Assembly (NCBI GenBank): GCA_023091735.1
Contig: JALKBU010000003.1
Coordinates: forward strand, 109,158 to 173,157
Reading direction: 5' to 3'
Origin: Trichomonas tenax
Lineage: Eukaryota; Parabasalia; Trichomonadida; Trichomonadidae
Length of the DNA: 64,000 nucleotides
The notes beneath the pieces were generated by a model. The model did not search any database. It worked only from the letters and a program-made list of their open reading frames with translations, and was not told where the DNA came from. Numbering within the stretch: position 1 is the first letter of the stretch; the number at the start of each line of letters is the position of its first letter. Positions 40,801 to 50,619 of this stretch are shown piece by piece. Position numbers and translations under genes: made by a program.

Positions 40801-42910
40801 CCGATATTTCAGCAACCAGGAGTTATTACATCTGTTCAAAAATCTCTTGAGGATGTTGAACTTTCGCCTAAGTCTATAACAATTATTGCGAAAAAGTCCA
40901 ATTTCATCCCTCTCATTAAGTTTGCAAAATCAGCTGCAGCGGATACAGAGTCAACAGTATTGTATGTATCAATATTCACGAAATTAATGACATTCAATAA
41001 AGTTGCTCAACAAGAATTCTTGGATATATCGTTCATGCAATCATTTTCTCACGCACTGCGCGAAAAGCCTCCATGATTCTTATCATATGAATTCTACCTC
41101 TCTTTGTACAGCTTCTTCGTGTCTATAACAAATGAAGAGCTCAAAGATGCGACATTTAAGTATATATTGACTGAGCCATTAATTTGGAATACTGCACCAA
41201 AGTCTGTTCATGAAGCTGTAGTGAATCACTGGGCTCGCGTTTTATACAAAGCATATATGCCTCGAGCTGCAGTAATTCGACCATTTTCACAGCTCTTCCA
41301 GTTCTTCTCGGAAAACTATTTAGAATCAAAGCTTCCTCGCGCAAGTTATCAATCTGTTTTAATCACAGTTGCATCGGAAACATTTAGTGTTTCTGATTTC
41401 ACAATGATCATTTATAGTTGCAATACAGCTAATAATGAAGAAATTGAAATATATCTACTTCAGTTCCTCAATATATTGATACTTGAAATTCCAGACAAAT
41501 TCAAATCGACGACATTGGATATCGAGAGAATTTCAACGTTCCAATTATTGATTAACAACTGCAGTTCAATAGTTCTTCCTTTTGTTATTGAATCAATTGT
41601 TCAAATTGAGCGTTTAACAAATGATTCTCATTTATTTTCACATTTGTATAAGATTTTATATCACATGATTCCTGAAAAATGCCCAGATTTGTTATTCCAG
41701 AAAATTACAGATATGCTGATGACTGACACACCGGAATTACTCTCAATGAACTGCTGAGTATGTATTCATTGTCCTAAATATGATCAGAACGTCCTCAAAA
41801 ATGCTTTAGAGACTTTAAAACCCGTGAAAAAAGGGTGTGGATGTTCTGGCCACTTGTTTTGGCAATAAGAATACCAAAATTAACAGATACTGTCATTAGT
41901 TTCCTATTTAGAGCAACAGGAGACAATTGGTACACAATTATTCCAAATGCTTTTGCAACATGTGCTGCTTGCGATGTGAAAAGTGAAGAACTTTTATCAG
42001 ATATTTTATTCAATATTTTAGGACAGAAAATTAATACGCAAAACATGGCTTTTGATGATATTATTGATGTAACAACTTGGTACATATCTCATAACGATAT
42101 TCCATATGAAGATTCTTTGTTCTTCTATATGCTCAAACACGACAAATCAGGAATGATTATGTTAAATCACGACGACTATTTGCCAGTATCTGGAACGAAT
42201 CAAGAACTCACTGCAAGTCCTCTCAGCGTCCACAGAGGAAAGCGTGTCAAATGCAAGGGTTCTTTATACCAAACAAACACTGGCAATGATCTCAGTATGT
42301 ACAGAACTGAGAGCGCTGATATATTTATGAGCGTGAGTAAGAAACGTACAAAGAATGGACCAGGTTCAATCATTGTGATGAATGATTTGAAGAGAGTCAC
42401 ACTCGGTAATGATCAACCAATTATTAAATTTGGAATGCGTGTTGATATCAATGGTTCGTGGATTTATCGCTTGCTGTTTCTCTATGTGACTATGTATCAA
42501 GGAATATGCCTCAAAGCATCAGTGATGAATCAATCAATAAAATTGTTTGGATCTTAGTGAACATTGCACGATTTGATACCGCAATAGTTAAACAATACAT
42601 CTCTGAAATACTTCCAAACAAAGATACATAATTGATTTCAAATATTGCGAAAATAACATCTGCTGATGCCTTTAAGAAGATTTATGAAATCACTCAACGC
42701 TCTGCTCTTGTTGAAGTTTTCGAATCAGAAACTGCTTATATCAGAAAAGAAATGTCGAAATTCTTCGATATCATTCTCCCAAAGTTTACAAAAGGTGTTA
42801 TGAACATTATCACAGAATGCGAAAAAGCCCAGAAATCTCGCAACAAATATTCACGTCAAATTATAGAAGAATGTAGTCTTGCACATACAATTCTTCTCAA
42901 AATGATATAG
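37864..42910 (+). pseudogene. BEACH-family-like giant protein pseudogene, 3'-truncated
   Basis: A chain of frames on one strand reads as a single large helical protein. It seems to begin at an ATG at 37864 (LVNAIPLQKL), then runs through 38341-38730, 38735-40171, 39811-41076, 41104-41757, 41835-42557 and 42632-42910. Frame changes lie near 38000, 38700, 39840-40170, 41800 and 42550; an in-frame TGA at 41074 and other stops add to them. About 40330-40740 looks like a concanavalin-like sandwich, as in LRBA/neurobeachin relatives. The PH, BEACH and WD40 parts expected at the 3' end are absent, and a transposable element begins only 148 bases further on. The family name is from overall pattern and is less sure than the decay. 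Confidence 0.7.
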
Positions 42911-43057
42911 TTTTAAATATGTTTTTATTGTTTATATTAATTTGAATCTTTTCATTCAATTTAAGTATTGGAAAGCATTATATAAGAGAGTAAGAATCTA
43001 TTTATTGATCAATTTTCTATGAGAATGCGATGTTTTGAAAATTGATTTTGAAATCAA

Positions 43058-43172
43058 GGTTGAATTTTTTTCCCGTTGACTTTTTTGAGTTTTGTGATTT
43101 TTAACGAGTAACCCCCTATCAAGTCAAACTGAGAAGACATTTACGTGCTTTTCAGGGGTGCTGAGTATGTGA
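43058..43172 (+). repeat. Left terminal inverted repeat of TIR element copy 1
   Basis: It begins GGTTGAATTT and runs through ACGAGTAACCCCCT and TTACGTGCTTTT. It matches the reverse complement of the right end imperfectly over about 115 bases. Confidence 0.7.
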
Positions 43173-43344
43173 ATAGCATTTGCTTGTCTATTTAACTTGA
43201 GGGTCTCCATGCCTCCATGAGATTTCAGCGATTTTTGACATGTAAAATAACGAAAATCACATTTTGACACGTATTGTCTGATATTTGTCATGTAAAGTCG
43301 AAGATTTGATATGTAATGTTACCAATGAGCAAATTTTGTGTGAA

Positions 43345-43415
43345 CATTAGGTAGCATAACGTTAGGTATGCTCGATGTAATAGCAAAGGAATGCCGTTTG
43401 ACTCCTGCGCGTAGC
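43345..43415 (+). pseudogene. tRNA(Thr)-like core inside TIR element copy 1
   Basis: TAGCATAACGTTAGG (43352) fits the Pol III A box, with GCAT/ATGC pairing as a D stem. CTCGATGTAAT (43371) resembles the anticodon arm of tRNA(Thr) with TGT anticodon, minus a few bases. ATGCCGTTTGACTCC (43391) contains a B box one base off consensus. A run of T follows at 43419. The acceptor and T stems no longer pair, so it is not a working tRNA. Confidence 0.5.
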
Positions 43416-43621
43416 GTATTTTTTCTTTTCTATTTTTTGATTTTTCTAGGTGAACTCTAGCAAAAATAAGCGAGCGAACGCTATAATAGTGAGATGTATT
43501 TGTTATAATCATCAAAGAGATTCATAACAGAAGCACATTAATGATTTGTAATGAGTTTCTGTTTGTAATCATATCTTGATTAAGTAATACCTTGCTAAGA
43601 TCGTGAAACAGATTGCACCAC

Positions 43622-43736
43622 TAGAATCAGCATCCACAAAAAGCACGTAAATATTTCATCAGATTCGTCCAGGAAGGGGGTTTACTCGTTAAAAATCGCA
43701 AAACTCAAAAAGGTCAACGAGAAGAAAAGTGGAGCT
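43622..43736 (-). repeat. Right terminal inverted repeat of TIR element copy 1
   Basis: Read on the minus strand it begins AGCTCCACTTTTC and carries the same TTTTTAACGAGTAA core, then TTACGTGCTTTT, as the left end. Confidence 0.7.
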
Positions 43737-43903
43737 GAAATCAAAATTTGTATAATTGAAGATGATGAGTGATAAAAATAACTATAGAAGAGTTAATTAA
43801 TGAATAATTTAGTATTTACATATGCAGTTTGTAATATTTTTAATGCAAAATGATGAATACATTTATTTTGACACGTAAAATATTTACAACGACAAATATT
43901 TTT

Positions 43904-46390
43904 ATGGAAGCAAAATTAGCAGAGATTGAAGCTGCACTTACCTCAATCTCTGACGCAAACAATGACACTCGTGAAGCTTCTATCGCAAAAATCGATGATT
44001 TTCGTAATTCTCAAAGCGCAATTGATTATGTTCCTTGGATTTTAAGTAATTCATATAGTTTGCCACTGAAAAGAATCGCATGTCAATTATACGCTGATAA
44101 AATCAAAGAAACATGGATGTTTGGAGAAACAGAGACTTATTTAGCAACAATTCAGAAATTATTGAATTATATCGATTCTAACATTAATGATGTCAAAACA
44201 TTCGAAAATTTACAGGGAATTCTAGCAGAAATTATATCATTTGACGGTGCGAAAACTTACAAATACTTTTATAATGACATTTTCTCACGAGAAAAGCCAC
44301 TTTTTAAGACAATATCGATTTTAGCAGCCAATTTAACAACAGATCAGATAGATTTAATGGAAGATTTCAAAAATCATTTGCCTGAAATTATTCCAAACAT
44401 ATTAATATTCATTCCTGATGAAGCCGCTATTAGTGCTTTTAACAAAATAATCAAATACACAACTTGGAGCTATCTCAAGCAAGTAAATTTTTCGCAAATA
44501 TTCGATAAAATATGTCCAGAGCTGTTTATTCCAATAATCAATGTTTTACTATTAAGTGATATTGACAAGCAATCAATTTCACAAGGATTTAAAGCATTAT
44601 CGTCTGTTTTTTCGATTGTTGGTGATGATCTTCTTGAAATCATTCCATTGTTGATGCGTTACTTTAATTTCTTCGAAAATCCGGAATTGATTGAATCCCT
44701 GCATAAAGCACACTCAGAACTGCTTAAAATAAGCTATTTTGAAGTTGCCGATTATTGGGAATTCTTTGCAATGATTGTATCGCACGACAAAGAGAGAAGA
44801 AAAATTTATCAAAACACAATATCAGAACTTTTAGTTACAATATCATACAACATTATCACACCACCTTGTTACATAGCTGCTGGTGATACATCGATATTGC
44901 CTCAATTCGAGCAACAAGCAGCGATAATTAATTCATTATACAGGATTCAGCACGAACCTGCTTATACATATATTTTTAAGACACTGAATGAACTTGTGAC
45001 AGAGTTTAATGCGGAAACATTCAACTCAATGATATGGTTGATGTATAGTATGAAGAAATCGAAGTTGGAAAAAGTCGTTCCTGCGCTGATGAATTATTTT
45101 AACAAAGCTGTTGGTACTCAAGCGAGAAACGCAATTCTAATGAAAGGTTTCTTATTCGTGACTCGTGAAATATTCGCTCCTCTAAGATTACCTCAAAAAT
45201 TAACAAAGTATATATTTGATAATTCATTATATTTTATCAAGAACTCAATACTTCAAAATGAATGCGTCAGTCTTCTCGATGCATTTGCTATGAACGGAAA
45301 ATTCAATCCCAGCACTCCAACTGCTTTAACATCTTCAGCACTTATTCCTGAAAACATGAAAATTCTTTCTCATTCATCAGCACTGACAGACGCAAAATTG
45401 ACACTTGGAACAATCAAAACAAAGTTTTCGGATATTTTGAATTCTCCAATTTTCCCACATAAATATATACAAAAACTAGCTTTACTTATTGCAGCACTTG
45501 CTGGTTTTGCGAATGCTAACCATAAATTCCTTCGTGATTTCATTCATGAACATGCAGAAGTTCTCACCCAATGGCAAATTTCACTTTTCGAGTTATTCAA
45601 GATCAATCAGGAAAAGTTTGTGATGGATATATTGAATGATTATGCAATTCTTGCTTTCTATTATGAGAATCCATTTATTACCGTGTTTTTGAACTATTTC
45701 AGCATCATTCCACCAAACTTATATAAAATTGATTTAATCAAATGCTTTGAATGTCTTCTTCAACCAGAAGAAGATAATAAACTTCTTGAAATTCTGAAAG
45801 GCAATGTTATAATCAATCTAGAATACGCTTATTCCAACAAGGCTCAATTACCGCCATCAGTGTTTGAATCTTTCTGTCATTTAATTCATTGTTTAGCTGA
45901 GAAGAGATTTGACTTTCTATATCAAGATGATATTGTTTTCTTGATATACTTTATAACTGGTTCTCACGATCCAGGACTTGTCTGTCTGACTCTTGCTGGA
46001 GTTTTCGAGAGCGCAAGTTGTCTATTGAATGCACCTTCTTTCCAAAAGTTTTCCGACAATTTCTGGGGCATTCTTTATAATACATTAAAAGCGCTGATGA
46101 CTGACGCTCCATTAACAAGCATCCTTGATGTTGGTTCTGCACTTGAACGCATAGCAAGAGTTGCGAGACCAACAGTTGATGGAACATCGCAAATATGCAA
46201 TCATCTGTTGAGAGATTTTCCGAGATGTTCAAGTATTGTTCAGCCACAGTTTATTAAGGACATTCTTTCAGGAGATTGGAAAGTATCTACGAGACACATA
46301 ATCTATTTAGTTAGTACATCAAGACAAATTCCAGTTGATGTTATCGTCAATATATTGGAAAGGCACAAGTTTAGATTAAAATATGTTTGA
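43904..46390 (+). CDS. Exportin-1 (CRM1)-like importin-beta family protein (828 aa from the chosen start)
   Basis: The whole protein is an alpha-solenoid of paired helices. The N-terminus (NDTREASIAKIDDF then LSNSYSLPLKRIACQLYADKI) follows the importin-beta N-terminal repeat, where a short helix is followed by LK.Y..Q.L...I. The order of later helices, with the TTWSYLK block and the RNAILMKGFLF stretch, follows exportin-1. It is shorter than usual (about 1070) and divergent, so cargo recognition cannot be judged. An in-frame ATG at 43850 exists, but its extra 18 residues are unlike the family, so 43904 is preferred. The promoter region begins only about 165 bases after the TIR element. Confidence 0.6.
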   Translation: MEAKLAEIEAALTSISDANNDTREASIAKIDDFRNSQSAIDYVPWILSNSYSLPLKRIACQLYADKIKETWMFGETETYLATIQKLLNYIDSNINDVKTFENLQGILAEIISFDGAKTYKYFYNDIFSREKPLFKTISILAANLTTDQIDLMEDFKNHLPEIIPNILIFIPDEAAISAFNKIIKYTTWSYLKQVNFSQIFDKICPELFIPIINVLLLSDIDKQSISQGFKALSSVFSIVGDDLLEIIPLLMRYFNFFENPELIESLHKAHSELLKISYFEVADYWEFFAMIVSHDKERRKIYQNTISELLVTISYNIITPPCYIAAGDTSILPQFEQQAAIINSLYRIQHEPAYTYIFKTLNELVTEFNAETFNSMIWLMYSMKKSKLEKVVPALMNYFNKAVGTQARNAILMKGFLFVTREIFAPLRLPQKLTKYIFDNSLYFIKNSILQNECVSLLDAFAMNGKFNPSTPTALTSSALIPENMKILSHSSALTDAKLTLGTIKTKFSDILNSPIFPHKYIQKLALLIAALAGFANANHKFLRDFIHEHAEVLTQWQISLFELFKINQEKFVMDILNDYAILAFYYENPFITVFLNYFSIIPPNLYKIDLIKCFECLLQPEEDNKLLEILKGNVIINLEYAYSNKAQLPPSVFESFCHLIHCLAEKRFDFLYQDDIVFLIYFITGSHDPGLVCLTLAGVFESASCLLNAPSFQKFSDNFWGILYNTLKALMTDAPLTSILDVGSALERIARVARPTVDGTSQICNHLLRDFPRCSSIVQPQFIKDILSGDWKVSTRHIIYLVSTSRQIPVDVIVNILERHKFRLKYV

Positions 46391-46919
46391 ATATGATTAA
46401 ATTTTAAAAAATATGTTTGAGGGCAATTAAATTTTTATACGCAAAGTCTGCGAAACTCGTTTTTTAACTCACTGGATTAACTTCTTGCTAAGTTATTGAA
46501 CACCAATGTTTGATATGTTTGAATCTATAAAAATTTCCAATTTACCAGTTTTCGCGCATTTTACGGGCACGAAAGCACACGAAAAATGAGTGAAAACTTT
46601 AATTATAGAATCAGATGATTATTTTCTCTTCTAAAATGATAAGTTTTGAATTGAAAATAATCGTATGTTCTATATTTTATGTTTGAGAAAGCTTTAAAAT
46701 TACTCGGCTGAAAAAAATATGTCTACCTCGATGAATATTAAATATTAAGGGCTATAACTTAGCCTGCATTTCACGCAATATCTTCAGTATCATGTAATAC
46801 AATAAAGCATTTATAAAATTAAGCTGAAATCAGATTTTCGATTTATAAAAACATTAAATAAAGATTATAAATTTGAACATTAAATATGGTTTATTTATTA
46901 TAATGTAATAAAAGAATGA
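46391..46919. other. Convergent intergenic stretch
   Basis: About 530 AT-rich bases between converging genes. No gene or repeat is seen. Confidence 0.55.
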
Positions 46920-49900
46920 TTATTTAGAAGGAAGAATTTTTGATGCAAGCGGGTTTAATTTTCCTTTTTCGAGTTCACGAACTCCGTTTTTGATTTGTTG
47001 AACGTAAAATTCAGTATCAAGATCGAAAATCAATTCTTTATTGATATCAATAAGTGGGACGAGCTTTGTTGCAAAATATGGGTGGAATGAATAAGCGTGT
47101 AAAGCAATTTGAAACGGAGATGATCCGTGAATGAACTTTACAGTTGCATGTTTTTCTAAAAGCGCGTCAAAGCAATGAACATTATTATTTTCGATTGCAT
47201 AGTTAATCAATGTTGATTGTTCTTGATCAATTCGATACAATCCATTGATGTCAATACCATAATCAATAAACAAATCGAAAATCTGATTTCTTCCTAATTT
47301 TATTGCCAAAGCAATAGGTGAAATCATATCTTTGTTATCATCAACATCTTTGTATGAACGAACTGCCAACAACTGTTCAATCGCAGTGACATTGTTGCTG
47401 TATGTTGCCAATAAATAGAATTGATCATATGGCTTAAAATCAGCAATAGTTTGTCCAGTTAAGATATTATGAATTAAGATTGCCATTTGATTGTTTTTGT
47501 TTATCAAAATATTAAACAATGCCTTAATTACTTGTGCCCGTTCGTTTTGATCGTATTCTGAGTGTCTTTTGATAAGCGTCGGATCAGTAAAATATGTCAG
47601 AGCGAAGAAAACAAACCTATTGTCGACGAAACCTTTGTCGACATAATCAATCAACAAATTAAAGTTTGTTGAATGATTAATTAATATTTGATGAAGTTCT
47701 GGTGGTAAATTGTACAAAATTTGGGCAACATATTTATCATTAATAAGGCTATATTCCGAATCATATGGTTCCAATGAAACTTTAACCTTTTTTTGCTTAG
47801 ACAAATAATTATCTATAATTGGGGATCTTGTAAATGAAGAAATGCAATACATAATTGGTTTTCCATTGCACAGCAATAATTCATATGGAATATTGAACTT
47901 GGTTAAAATCATTTCAACCAATGGAATATTCTTCGCACGAGTGGCAGCTCCTAATCCATTAATAATTGAGCACATATCTATGTCATATAATTCAATGATT
48001 TTCATTGTTGTAGCATTATAATTTTTCAATGCGCAAAAGTGAATGAAATAAATCGGCTCAATCTTAATATCCAAAACAGGATTTGCATCAGTTAAGAATA
48101 CTTGCATCGACTTCGGGAATTTATAAATATTTTCGAGCACAAAATTGTCAGTTTGTTCCGCCACATTAATAATGAACAGTGCTACTTCCAACGAAATTCC
48201 ATTTTGTGATTTTTGAATGATTTCTGCTGCATTTGATTTATCTAAAAGTACTGGGAAAGAGTAAAGACACTTTAGTAATGCTTCCAACGATAGCTTCCCT
48301 GAGATCGATTTATTAGAGATCAAAGCATTATAATAATTTGGGAGCTCGTTGGAATTAAGAATTTCTTGATTGATTAAAGAAATATCTGATTCCGTGAATA
48401 CTCTTTTTTCAAAATAGAATCTGAAGTCAGCAAAGGAAGAATTCATATTAGAAAATATTGAAAAAGGAGCCATTATTTGAACGTTTTTGTAACTTTTGAA
48501 TTTATTAAAAACTTTTCTTGAGATAATTTCATTGAAAAAACTTTCGGTAACAGGAACATAAATGCAAACATATTCAAGGTTTGAATTGAGAATAATGTCT
48601 AAGTCTAAGTATTCACTATATCCGCTTAAATTCAATTCAAGAGGATGAATTCTGCTGCTTCTTAACTTTTTGATAAATTTATAAAACTGATCTTTTGATA
48701 AATGAATCTTGTTAAAATAAGTTAATAACTGATGAATTTTATCCAATAAAGAGAGGACTTCATCAAAATTTGCGGTTTCAAGGAATGAAGTTGATTCGAT
48801 AATACAACTTATAATTTTAATTGGTTCGAAAATATGCGGAATTGTGTCAATGTATTTCTTTTTGATGATGTAGTCTGCAAATTTTTGCGATATTAGAGGT
48901 TTTGTGGGATATCTTCTTGCTTCGCTGTCTCGAAGAATTATAACTAACCGTAATACATCTAATTGAGTTAATTGATTCATAAGATTTTCATTGGAATTAA
49001 TAATTTCAAATATAGGTGTTGAACCGCCAGAAATATATAATTGCTTGATGAAAATTTGTAATAATGAATATAGAACTTCATCTGATATAGAAGAATTGAT
49101 TAAATCAACAAATATTTTCGTCTCAGGACAATTCTCGAAAATCTTAATTCTTTGTTCAATACTGAATGACATATTTAAGATCGGATCTTTGCAAATTTCC
49201 CATATAATTTGGCGCTCAAATTTCATCGACTCGATGATTTCAAATGCTTCGCTTTGTTTAACATAAGTAGTGATACCATGATTTATTAAAAATATCAGGA
49301 ATTCTTTTCTCTCATTTTCTTGTAGTGAGTCCCACTGCATAAATTCAAGATTTTCATCAATAAAATCAGAATGCGCAGGAGCGAAATCGGACATAATAAG
49401 AGATTTGATGAAGAATGGAGATTCCATCAATGTTTGAAAAAGTGATTCTGAAGATCTTAAGATTGCAATCTTAATAAATGATGGAAATAAACAATTTGAT
49501 GTCAAATTCAGGATCAAACTTTTATCATGAATGTAAGCAATTGCTTGTCTAATTGCATCATCTCTGGTGATATATTTGAAAATTTTGTTGTATCCATCTA
49601 AAGCGCATTTCTTAAGAAAGCGTCCGATATTTGGATTTAAAGAATGTTGACCTATAGACAATATTGAACGCAGTGTTCCTGTGGTGATATCCGAATCTTC
49701 CAATTTATTTTGAGTGATGTAATCATAAAGTTCATCGTGCCTGAATCGAAGTGCAATCGATTTATCAACTTTGTCAGTGGGAAATTTCGAGAAATATATT
49801 CTGTAAATTTCCAAATCACCTCCTGCTAAAACATCGTTATGTATTGCTGATAGATCTTTATGATTAGTGAATTGGTATTTGAATATTTTAATCGATTTGC

Positions 49901-50426
49901 AAATTGCTGCTGCTTGTTGTAATTTTTGCAACTGGTAGAAGCTACAATCTTTGGAGTTTTCAAGTTCGATGTATTTATCCAAATCGTCGTTTATAAATAT
50001 TTCGCAATCGACTGAATCTAAAAAGCCTAAAAACGGCATTAATTTTTGATTATATTTTTTGAGCTCAACCTTTCGATTTCTTATTAAGTGCTTGTGGATA
50101 TTATTAGTGATGCTTTGGTCAGTGATGTGTTTCCGCATAAAATTATAAAAATATTTAGGAATATAGATTTTGCTGAAAATTAAAATTATTAATACTGATG
50201 GAAACTGCCGAATTAGTTGGCAATATTTAACAGCATTGCACGGATATATGTATAGGCATGTTTGCAGCTCGAATAGCGACATATTAGGATAATCCATAAA
50301 AAAATTAATGATTTTTTGAACGCTTTCATTATTTGTTGGGTCGATATTCAGCATTAAATCTTGAAAATTTGCAAAATCCATCAATTCATCAGGAATTTCA
50401 ACTTCACAGATATTTTGATTCAACAC
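46920..50426 (-). CDS. Ankyrin-repeat protein, trichomonad type (1168 aa)
   Basis: The C-terminal quarter holds ankyrin repeats (around YSNNVTAIEQLLAV and SPIALAIKLGRNQIFDLFI, DYGIDINGLY, LINYAIENNNVHCFDALLE). The first 900 residues are helical and contain Ile/Asn/Lys-rich stretches in which looser ankyrin-like pairs can be made out. This combination is typical of the large trichomonad ankyrin family (DUF3447-like). There is no signal peptide or membrane helix. A protein-binding scaffold is the likely job; partners are unknown. The next gene upstream is a second ankyrin protein on the same strand. Confidence 0.85.
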   Translation of the reverse strand: MLNQNICEVEIPDELMDFANFQDLMLNIDPTNNESVQKIINFFMDYPNMSLFELQTCLYIYPCNAVKYCQLIRQFPSVLIILIFSKIYIPKYFYNFMRKHITDQSITNNIHKHLIRNRKVELKKYNQKLMPFLGFLDSVDCEIFINDDLDKYIELENSKDCSFYQLQKLQQAAAICKSIKIFKYQFTNHKDLSAIHNDVLAGGDLEIYRIYFSKFPTDKVDKSIALRFRHDELYDYITQNKLEDSDITTGTLRSILSIGQHSLNPNIGRFLKKCALDGYNKIFKYITRDDAIRQAIAYIHDKSLILNLTSNCLFPSFIKIAILRSSESLFQTLMESPFFIKSLIMSDFAPAHSDFIDENLEFMQWDSLQENERKEFLIFLINHGITTYVKQSEAFEIIESMKFERQIIWEICKDPILNMSFSIEQRIKIFENCPETKIFVDLINSSISDEVLYSLLQIFIKQLYISGGSTPIFEIINSNENLMNQLTQLDVLRLVIILRDSEARRYPTKPLISQKFADYIIKKKYIDTIPHIFEPIKIISCIIESTSFLETANFDEVLSLLDKIHQLLTYFNKIHLSKDQFYKFIKKLRSSRIHPLELNLSGYSEYLDLDIILNSNLEYVCIYVPVTESFFNEIISRKVFNKFKSYKNVQIMAPFSIFSNMNSSFADFRFYFEKRVFTESDISLINQEILNSNELPNYYNALISNKSISGKLSLEALLKCLYSFPVLLDKSNAAEIIQKSQNGISLEVALFIINVAEQTDNFVLENIYKFPKSMQVFLTDANPVLDIKIEPIYFIHFCALKNYNATTMKIIELYDIDMCSIINGLGAATRAKNIPLVEMILTKFNIPYELLLCNGKPIMYCISSFTRSPIIDNYLSKQKKVKVSLEPYDSEYSLINDKYVAQILYNLPPELHQILINHSTNFNLLIDYVDKGFVDNRFVFFALTYFTDPTLIKRHSEYDQNERAQVIKALFNILINKNNQMAILIHNILTGQTIADFKPYDQFYLLATYSNNVTAIEQLLAVRSYKDVDDNKDMISPIALAIKLGRNQIFDLFIDYGIDINGLYRIDQEQSTLINYAIENNNVHCFDALLEKHATVKFIHGSSPFQIALHAYSFHPYFATKLVPLIDINKELIFDLDTEFYVQQIKNGVRELEKGKLNPLASKILPSK

Positions 50427-50619
50427 TTTTAATTTATGTCACATTTATTGTTCTAAAAGATTTGAGTATCATCATATTGAATAAATATATATATATTGGC
50501 TTAGATAGATATCTTTAAGATAATTTCGCAAACTATATATAGCTCTGATACCTTTATATTGATTAAATTTCATCTTCGAAAAAAACAGAATATTTTTAAT
50601 CAAACTAATTTGATCAATC

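Larger units (their letters stand above)
43058..43736 (+). mobile_element. Non-autonomous TIR element (MITE-like), copy 1
   Basis: This 679-bp unit is flanked by exact 8-bp direct repeats, GAAATCAA (43050-43057 and 43737-43744), the mark of a target-site duplication. Its ends form imperfect inverted repeats of roughly 115 bp, with a near-identical core GAGTTTTG(T/C)GATTTTTAACG. A second copy lies inverted at 52330-53010. There is no transposase; the 75-residue frame inside is not protein-like. Eight-bp duplications suggest hAT-type transposase supplied in trans, but I cannot prove the superfamily. It sits between the BEACH-like pseudogene and the exportin-like gene. Confidence 0.85.

Noticed and set aside
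42632..42910. A separate small gene at the end of the BEACH-like region
   Set aside because: No initiator or ATG near its left end, and it reads on from the previous fragment after a stop and frame change.
43288..43515. A 75-residue frame found identically at 52550-52777
   Set aside because: It is simply the inside of the TIR element read across the tRNA-like core; composition is not protein-like and there is no initiator.
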